From the NCBI RefSeq assembly GCF_003058085.1, contig NZ_QBUD01000013.1:1-64000 (forward strand): a stretch of 64,000 nt of DNA. Reading direction: 5' to 3'. This DNA is from Yoonia sediminilitoris (lineage in GTDB: Bacteria > Pseudomonadota > Alphaproteobacteria > Rhodobacterales > Rhodobacteraceae). The stretch's first letter is position 1, and each line of letters begins with the position of its first letter. This document shows, one piece after another, positions 58,524 to 64,000 of the stretch. Made by a program: the position numbers and the translations under genes. The notes beneath the pieces were generated by a model. It had not been told where the DNA came from. It saw only the letters and a program-made list of their open reading frames with translations, and did not search any database.

Positions 58524-59397
58524 TCAAGCATTGCGTACCAGTTCCTGAATCGTATTTTTCAGGTCTTTCGACACCATCATGACGTAGACCGCGCCTACAT
58601 CGCCCCACATTTATCCCCGTAGGTTTGTTCGTCGCGAGTTGGATCACAAGCTGGTGGCCGGGCAAAGCTCCGCCTTGAGCCGGGTAGAGTCACCACCAAT
58701 GCGATGTGACAGATTATTTTCGATGTGTCGCAACCGTTGCGCAAACATGTTGCGCTGTTCCTCGCGCCGCGACTGCAATCCAGTCGCGTCACGGGTAAAA
58801 AGCTGCAGCGGTTTTCGCGAACCGCCATGGCCAGATGGCGATCCATCGATTAGACACCCTTGCCAAAACAAGCGATCCGGTGCGTTGCCAGAAAACGGTC
58901 TTCGCTTCACAGCACACCCTCCAGATCGTCTGCCATTCGGAGGCGGATATTGGGTCATCAAGGTACTTGGAATGGACTTTCTCCAGACACCTCTTTGCTC
59001 TCTCAGCCATCTCTTCGCCCCAGACTTGATGCGGCTCACCCGCAGCTTTGATCTCAGCGTTGGAGACACTTTCATCCGCTTCCGGCGCACCGAGCATTCC
59101 AGATTAACCGACGACCAACCTGTGAGGGTACTTGGCCATTCCACAAATTTTCCGAAAATCCGCACAAGAAATCTGGGCTATGAAATACGGTGGTGCACCC
59201 ACAGGATCACGCGGCCACTTGACCAACCCGGGTTTCACAGGCAATCCGCCCAACCACGATCTGGCTTGCTCATGAAAACCGATTGGAATCTGGCGTTCCA
59301 GGATGGCCGACACCTTCCTTCGGCCCGTCGTTTCAGGAGTCCCATAAATGTCTTTGCAGCAGCCGTCGTGTTTATCTGTCAATGACTCAGTTTGCAT
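58524..59397 (-). pseudogene. DUF1963 (YwqG-like) pseudogene with several frameshifts
   Basis: Pieces of a DUF1963 protein appear in order on the minus strand but in different frames. From 59397 one frame gives SWLGGLPVKPGLVKWPRDPV and GAPPYFIAQI. Next, FSENLWNG follows in another frame, which would be restored by one extra T in the TTTT near 59155. An in-frame TAA lies at 59106-59104. Around 58700 a third frame gives GLQSRREEQRNMFAQRLRH. GHQLV lies near 58660, and the C-terminal MWGDVGAVYVMM segment ends at a stop at 58526-58524. The order and motifs match the family; the frame changes show decay. Confidence 0.62.
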
Positions 59398-59534
59398 TCG
59401 ATGATGTCAGCAGAATGGTCGCTTCGTCCGCGTCTTGCTAGTTGATACGTAGTGCAGCAAAAGCCATTTCATCCCAGACCTGTAGCGCGTGGCGGGCGCG
59501 GCGAAATCTGTATCATTGCGATCATGGGTGCCCA
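59398..59534. other. Gap between the pseudogene and the rplQ terminator
   Basis: About 140 nt without any recognisable gene or repeat. Confidence 0.4.
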
Positions 59535-59570
59535 AAAAGAAAGCCCCGTCACAAGACGGGGCTTTTTTGC
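59535..59570 (-). terminator. Intrinsic terminator of the alpha operon
   Basis: AAGCCCCGTC (59541-59550) and GACGGGGCTT (59555-59564) form a perfect 10-bp stem with an ACAA loop. T-rich runs lie on both sides (TTTCTTTTT on the minus strand, TTTTTT on the plus strand). It lies about 25 nt after rplQ and closes the operon. It can also stop transcription coming from the left. Confidence 0.9.
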
Positions 59571-59589
59571 ATTGTCATTTCGACCGGGT

Positions 59590-60009
59590 TTAGTCTTCTG
59601 CAGCTTCATATTCAGCCAAACGCGCCTTGTCTGCGGCGCCTTTGGCGTCCACGTCGCGGTCGACGAATTCGATGATGGCCATTGGCGCCATGTCACCATA
59701 GCGGAAGCCCGCTTTCATGATGCGGATGTAACCACCCTGACGCTCCGCATAGCGTGGGCCAAGAACTTCGAACAGTTTTGCGGTGTGCATTTCCTGCTTC
59801 AGGCGCGCATTGGCCTGACGGCGGGCGTGCAGGTCGCCGCGTTTCGCCAGCGTAACCAGCTTTTCAACCACACGGCGCAGTTCTTTGGCCTTGGGCAATG
59901 TTGTCTTGATCTGCTCATGTTCGATGAGCGAGCCTGCCATGTTCGCGAGCAGCGCCTTGCGGTGCTCATGGGTGCGGTTCAGGCGGCGGTAACCTCTTGC
60001 GTGACGCAT
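59590..60009 (-). CDS. rplQ: 50S ribosomal protein L17
   Basis: The 139-residue L17 starts [20 protein letters not shown]. It has the conserved [22 protein letters not shown] region ([20 protein letters not shown]) and an acidic C-terminal extension usual in alphaproteobacteria. AGGAGATC precedes the ATG. Last gene of the alpha operon, 137 nt after rpoA. Confidence 0.98.
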   Translation of the reverse strand: MRHARGYRRLNRTHEHRKALLANMAGSLIEHEQIKTTLPKAKELRRVVEKLVTLAKRGDLHARRQANARLKQEMHTAKLFEVLGPRYAERQGGYIRIMKAGFRYGDMAPMAIIEFVDRDVDAKGAADKARLAEYEAAED

Positions 60010-60080
60010 TTTTTGATCTCCTAAAGTGCTTTATGCTTTGTCTGGCAAGGGATGCGTGTCCCCTACTCTCCTTGGGGCGG

Positions 60081-60113
60081 AATGCCCGGATGTTCCCCGC
60101 TTTTGCGGGCATT
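60081..60113 (-). other. Alternative stem-loops in the rpoA-rplQ gap
   Basis: AATGCCCG (60081-60088) pairs with CGGGCATT (60106-60113). An inner CCCGC-TTTT-GCGGG (60096-60109) uses part of the same strand, so the two stems exclude each other. A third stem, TGGGCC/GGCCCA, lies at 60121-60136. No T-run follows. They may modulate rplQ relative to rpoA; this is inferred. Confidence 0.45.
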
Positions 60114-60146
60114 TTGTGGATGGGCCCGCAGGCCCACCCGAAATCT

Positions 60147-61163
60147 TTAGAACTGGTCTTCGAACTTTTTGGCCAGATCTTCGATGTTGTCTGGTGGCCA
60201 GTCCTCGACGTCCATGCCAAGGTGCAGACCCATGCCGGACAGAACTTCCTTGATTTCGTTCAGGGATTTCCGGCCAAAGTTCGGCGTGCGCAGCATCTCT
60301 GCCTCGGTTTTCTGGATCAGATCGCCAATATAAACGATGTTGTCGTTCTTGAGACAGTTGGCAGAACGCACGGACAGTTCCAGCTCGTCCACTTTCTTGA
60401 GCAAAAGCGGGTTGAACTCAAGACCGTCATCATCGGCACCGGCTGTCGCTGATTCAGGTTCGTCAAAGTTGACGAAGATAGACAGTTGATCTTGCAAGAT
60501 GCGGGCGGCGTAGGCCACGGCATCGTCAGGTGTCAGTGACCCGTCGGTTTCGACCTTCATGGTCAGCTTATCATAGTCGAGCACCTGCCCCTCACGGGTG
60601 GGCTGCACGTCATAGCTGACTTTCTTGACCGGTGAATAGATCGCATCGATGGCAATCATGCCAATGGGAGCATCTTCCGGCTTGTTCTTGTCGGCTGCGA
60701 CATAGCCTTTGCCTGTGTTGACGGTCAGCTCCATGTAAAGGTCAGCACCATCATCGAGGTGACAGATCACGTGATCCTTGTTCAGGATTTCGATGCCCGC
60801 TGTTTCGGAAATATCGGCAGCGGTCACAACGCCGGGGCCTTTGGCTTGCACAGACAAACGCTTGGGGCCTTCGACTTCCATACGGATCGCGACACCCTTG
60901 AGGTTCAGCACGATGTCGGTGACATCTTCGCGCACACCCGAAACGGACGAGAATTCATGCAGGACATTGTCGATCTGCACGGCCGTAATCGCAGCACCTT
61001 GCAGCGACGACATCAGAATACGGCGCAGGGCGTTGCCCAATGTCAGACCGAAACCACGCTCAAGCGGTTCTGCGACGACAACGGCCTGCCGCGCCGGGTC
61101 GTTGCCCAGTTTTACTTCCAATTGAGTTGGCTTGATCAACTCAGCCCAGTTTTTGTGGATCAT
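60147..61163 (-). CDS. rpoA: DNA-directed RNA polymerase alpha subunit
   Basis: The 338-residue alpha subunit has the N-terminal dimerisation/assembly domain ([20 protein letters not shown]) and the C-terminal DNA- and activator-binding domain ([20 protein letters not shown], then [16 protein letters not shown]). I use the ATG at 61163 ([12 protein letters not shown]), preceded by GGAGGG five bases upstream; a start four codons earlier is less likely. Between rpsK and rplQ as in most bacteria. Confidence 0.98.
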   Translation of the reverse strand: MIHKNWAELIKPTQLEVKLGNDPARQAVVVAEPLERGFGLTLGNALRRILMSSLQGAAITAVQIDNVLHEFSSVSGVREDVTDIVLNLKGVAIRMEVEGPKRLSVQAKGPGVVTAADISETAGIEILNKDHVICHLDDGADLYMELTVNTGKGYVAADKNKPEDAPIGMIAIDAIYSPVKKVSYDVQPTREGQVLDYDKLTMKVETDGSLTPDDAVAYAARILQDQLSIFVNFDEPESATAGADDDGLEFNPLLLKKVDELELSVRSANCLKNDNIVYIGDLIQKTEAEMLRTPNFGRKSLNEIKEVLSGMGLHLGMDVEDWPPDNIEDLAKKFEDQF

Positions 61164-61273
61164 ATGTCCCTCCATACCTGCCTGCCTTCATGTCCAATAA
61201 GGCAAACGCCCGAGGTTAAAATGACGGATTGGGGCCGCGCGAAAGCACGGGCCCCAAAGCGTTTCGTAATAAA

Positions 61274-61663
61274 TTAGACGCGGCGGCGCTTTGGCGGACG
61301 GCAGCCGTTGTGCGCCATTGGGGTCACGTCGCGAATAGATGTGATGTTGAAACCAACAGCAGCCAGAGCACGCAGCGCGCTTTCACGGCCAGAACCGGGG
61401 CCCTGCACTTCGACTTCCAGCGTCTTGACGCCGTGGTCTTGTGCTTTCTTGCCCGCATCCTCTGCCGCCATCTGCGCTGCATAGGGTGTTGATTTCCGCG
61501 ACCCTTTGAAACCCATCGTACCCGCAGACGACCATGAAATGGCGTTGCCCTGCACGTCAGAGATCAGAATCTTGGTATTGTTAAAAGAAGAGTTCACATG
61601 CGCCACACCAGCGGCGATGTTCTTGGAGACCTTCTTTTTGGTGCGTTTTGTATCACGTGCCAT
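61274..61663 (-). CDS. rpsK: 30S ribosomal protein S11
   Basis: The 129-residue S11 shows the conserved [40 protein letters not shown] and [15 protein letters not shown] segments. The HNGCRP segment near the C-terminus is invariant in the family. It lies 15 nt after rpsM and 110 nt before rpoA. Confidence 0.98.
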   Translation of the reverse strand: MARDTKRTKKKVSKNIAAGVAHVNSSFNNTKILISDVQGNAISWSSAGTMGFKGSRKSTPYAAQMAAEDAGKKAQDHGVKTLEVEVQGPGSGRESALRALAAVGFNITSIRDVTPMAHNGCRPPKRRRV

Positions 61664-61678
61664 TGTTCAAGCCCTCCC

Positions 61679-62047
61679 TTATTTCTTCTTACCGGCAATG
61701 GCCTTTGCAGGACCCTTGCGTGTACGTGCGTTGGTTGATGTCCGCTGCCCGCGCACAGGCAGATTGCGACGGTGGCGCAGGCCACGGTAGCAGCCAAGGT
61801 CCATCAGGCGCTTGATGTTCATCTGTGTCTCACGACGCAGATCGCCTTCCACCATCAGGTTGGCGTCAATATATTCACGAATTGACAGGACTTCTGCGTC
61901 AGAAAGTTGATTGACGCGACGAGCGCGGTCGATCTTTGTTGCTTCACAGATTTCTTCGGCTTTGGCAGGGCCAATTCCGGTGATGTAGGTCAGGGCGATT
62001 GGAACCCGCTTTGCAGTCGGGATGTTTACGCCGGCAATACGTGCCAC
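61679..62047 (-). CDS. rpsM: 30S ribosomal protein S13
   Basis: The 122-residue S13 begins at a GTG at 62047 ((M)[19 protein letters not shown]), the conserved S13 N-terminus. AAGGA lies nine bases upstream. A longer frame from 62137 adds 30 residues absent from the family. The C-terminus is the basic tail [20 protein letters not shown]. It follows adk after about 220 nt and starts the rpsM-rpsK-rpoA-rplQ group. Confidence 0.97.
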   Translation of the reverse strand: MARIAGVNIPTAKRVPIALTYITGIGPAKAEEICEATKIDRARRVNQLSDAEVLSIREYIDANLMVEGDLRRETQMNIKRLMDLGCYRGLRHRRNLPVRGQRTSTNARTRKGPAKAIAGKKK

Positions 62048-62265
62048 GTGTGCAATTCCTTTTCGTTGCGGGTCCGTCATTCCAGACCCTTTTTTCACAA
62101 CGTAAGCCCGGAGCGGGTGAGCGCCGGGCTGCGTCATATCAGGTGGTCGTTAAATCCGGGGGGCGACCCCGGATAAACAGATTGATTCCCTTGCGGGATG
62201 GCGCTGTTTAGAAGCGTTGGTGATGAGCGTCAAGCCCCGTCAAGCCGTTTCGGCAAGGTGCTGAA

Positions 62266-62916
62266 TCAGGCGCTTGCCAAAGCAGCATTTATGCTTGCCG
62301 CGACCTCATCCATACTGGCCAGACCATTGACTGTTTTCAGGTCGCCCTTGGCATAATAGTAGCCAACCAAAGGGCTGGTCTGTTTGTAGTAGGCAAACAG
62401 GCGTGTCCGCAGGCTTTCTTCGTTGTCATCGGCGCGGCGCGTGATTTCGGCGCTGCCACAGTTGGAACATTTGCCATCGGCAGGAATTGGCTTGGTGTTG
62501 TCGTTATAGACCTCACCACAGGATGCACAGCTTGACCGGGCAGTGATCCGGTCAACAAGCGCATCGTCATCAACTTGCATCTCGATCACCGCATCAATGT
62601 TTTCACCCATATCTACCAGCAAGCGGCCCAGCGCATCTGCTTGCGCCAGCGTGCGGGGGAAACCGTCGAAGATATAGCCGCCGGCACCATTGTCAGCCTC
62701 GAGCTGTTCGCGAATCAGACCGATGACAATATCATCTGTGACCAGTTCACCGCGGTCCATCACAGCAGCAACTTGCTTGCCCATTTCGGTGCCACTGGTG
62801 CGCGCTGCGCGCAGCATGTCGCCGGTGCTGAGCTGTACCATGTTGCGTTCGTCCACCAGCCTGCGTGCCTGTGTCCCTTTACCCGCACCCGGCGGCCCCA
62901 AAAGTATGATATTCAT
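62266..62916 (-). CDS. adk: Adenylate kinase, zinc-type lid
   Basis: The 216-residue enzyme interconverts ATP+AMP and two ADP. It has the P-loop [27 protein letters not shown], and a long LID with four cysteines ([14 protein letters not shown] then [19 protein letters not shown]) that would bind zinc. Its ATG overlaps the secY stop as ATGA, so it is coupled to secY, as in many Gram-positive and alphaproteobacterial spc operons. Confidence 0.97.
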   Translation of the reverse strand: MNIILLGPPGAGKGTQARRLVDERNMVQLSTGDMLRAARTSGTEMGKQVAAVMDRGELVTDDIVIGLIREQLEADNGAGGYIFDGFPRTLAQADALGRLLVDMGENIDAVIEMQVDDDALVDRITARSSCASCGEVYNDNTKPIPADGKCSNCGSAEITRRADDNEESLRTRLFAYYKQTSPLVGYYYAKGDLKTVNGLASMDEVAASINAALASA

Positions 62917-64000
62917 CGACGCGCTGGTCCTTTGCGTTTATTCGCGCCCCGCTTACCACGCAGCTGCGACTTTTCAATCAGACCTTCGTACTGGTGAGCA
63001 ACGAGATGGGATTGAATCTGTTGGATAGTGTCCATGCCAACGGACACGATAATCAGCACTGATGTGCCCCCGAAATAGAACGGAATGGAAAGCTGTGCGC
63101 GGATAATCTCGGGCAGCAAAGCAACCAGCGCAAGATACCCCGAGCCAAGAACCAGAACACGCGTGACGACATAATCAAGATATTCCTGCGTGGCTTTACC
63201 GGGGCGGATACCCGGCACATAGCCATTCTGGTTCTTTAGATTGTCGGCCACATCTTCCGTCTTGAACGCAACTTCACGGGTGTAGAAGTAGGTGAAAAAG
63301 ATGATCATGCCGCCAAAAAACAGCAGGTAGAGCGGCTGTCCGGGGCCAAAGTACGCCAGAATAGTCGACATGATAGGGCTGGCTGAACCACCGCTGAATG
63401 TGCTGATCGTTGTCGGCAGCAAAAGCAAAGCAGAGGCAAAGATCGCGGGAATCACACCGGCGGGGTTCACCTTGATCGGCAAGTGGCTGGATGAGCCGTC
63501 ATAGACTTTCATGCCGCGCTGCTGACGCGGATACTGGATATGGATCTTGCGCAGGCTGCGTTCCATGAACACAACAAACGTCAGGATCACAATGACCATC
63601 AGGATGATGCCCACAATCACCACCGGGCTGATCGCGCCGGACCGCCCCTGCGACAGGAACTGCGCCATCGCAGCGGGAATTTCAGCAATAATGCCCACAA
63701 AAATGATCAGCGAAATACCGTTACCTATCCCGCGCGCTGTGATCTGCTCACCGATCCACATCAGGAACATGGTGCCGCCAACGATTGTCACCATGCAGGC
63801 AATACGAAAGAACATCCCCGGATCAGAGGCCAGACCGCCCGCTTCAAGACTGACAGCAAGGCCATAGGCCTGCGCGGTTGCCAACGCCACCGTACCATAA
63901 CGGGTATATTGGTTCAGCTTACGCCGCCCGGCTTCGCCCTCTTTCTTGAGGTTTTTCAGCGGCTCCCACATCGCGCCCAAAAGCTGAACGACGATCGAGG
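62913..64000 (-). CDS. secY: Preprotein translocase subunit SecY, C-terminal part (cut by window edge)
   Basis: About 361 codons are inside the window; the N-terminus lies beyond 64000. The visible part has [20 protein letters not shown] and multiple membrane helices. It also has the cytosolic loop [20 protein letters not shown] with [17 protein letters not shown], and the late loop [20 protein letters not shown] followed by ATQEYLDYV. All are SecY hallmarks. With SecE it forms the Sec channel. The basic C-terminus ends in the overlap with adk. Confidence 0.97.
   Translation of the reverse strand, partial: SIVVQLLGAMWEPLKNLKKEGEAGRRKLNQYTRYGTVALATAQAYGLAVSLEAGGLASDPGMFFRIACMVTIVGGTMFLMWIGEQITARGIGNGISLIIFVGIIAEIPAAMAQFLSQGRSGAISPVVIVGIILMVIVILTFVVFMERSLRKIHIQYPRQQRGMKVYDGSSSHLPIKVNPAGVIPAIFASALLLLPTTISTFSGGSASPIMSTILAYFGPGQPLYLLFFGGMIIFFTYFYTREVAFKTEDVADNLKNQNGYVPGIRPGKATQEYLDYVVTRVLVLGSGYLALVALLPEIIRAQLSIPFYFGGTSVLIIVSVGMDTIQQIQSHLVAHQYEGLIEKSQLRGKRGANKRKGPARR

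Noticed and set aside
58639..59385. 248-codon plus-strand frame in the decayed strip
   Set aside because: Its complement carries DUF1963 motifs in the right order, so this frame is a shadow of a pseudogene.

Overview
The window looks like a chromosomal segment of an alphaproteobacterium of the Rhodobacterales (Roseobacter group). I infer this from the form of the ribosomal and RNA polymerase proteins, a short 66-residue SecE, the DUF3305/DUF3306/DUF6494/DUF6505 genes around a formate dehydrogenase, and TTGACA-N17-TATACG type promoters. I did not identify genus or species. Both ends cut a gene: tuf on the left, secY on the right.

Left block (1-21.2 kb): translation and transcription machinery on the minus strand. 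In transcription order it runs tRNA-Trp, secE, nusG, rplK, rplA, rplJ, rplL, rpoB, rpoC, rpsL, rpsG, fusA, tuf. Four unrelated genes sit inside it: a sulfotransferase-like gene between tRNA-Trp and secE, an LtaS-type membrane sulfatase between rplA and rplJ, and a GAF-GGDEF diguanylate cyclase plus a small lipoprotein between rpoC and rpsL. Strong stem-loops lie between fusA and tuf, rpoB and rpoC, and rplL and rpoB.

Formate dehydrogenase and tungstate region (22-38 kb): a minus-strand array encodes accessory proteins DUF3305 and DUF3306, a TorD-like chaperone, a small Tat protein, the FDH alpha, beta and gamma subunits, a WD40-cytochrome c protein, a 41-residue peptide, and then a complete TupBCA-type tungstate ABC transporter. 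Divergent from it are a multi-cluster ferredoxin protein and an Mrp-type Fe-S carrier block. A convergent gene encodes a monohaem cytochrome whose N-terminus resembles a reduced TupA-like binding protein.

Carbohydrate region (38-55 kb): a glucosyl-3-phosphoglycerate synthase/phosphatase pair and, 13 kb away, a GH13_18 sugar phosphorylase suggest synthesis and reuse of glucosylglycerate or mannosylglycerate. Between them lies a divergent sugar or sugar-acid catabolic cluster. It holds a CUT2 ABC transporter, four short-chain dehydrogenases, a fumarylacetoacetate-type hydrolase, an M24-fold protein lacking a metal ligand, and an FMN alpha-hydroxy-acid oxidase. At its centre is an unusual regulator candidate: a winged helix-turn-helix fused to a complete family-1 extracellular solute-binding protein fold, with no signal peptide. 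Its upstream region carries a 17-bp perfect inverted repeat. I regard this as the most interesting system in the window.

Right block (55-64 kb): truB, a DUF1643 gene and an RTX repeat protein come first. Then follows a decayed strip with a frameshifted DUF1963 pseudogene and a tyrosine-recombinase remnant. Last is the end of the spc/alpha ribosomal operon on the minus strand: secY, adk, rpsM, rpsK, rpoA, rplQ, with an intrinsic terminator.
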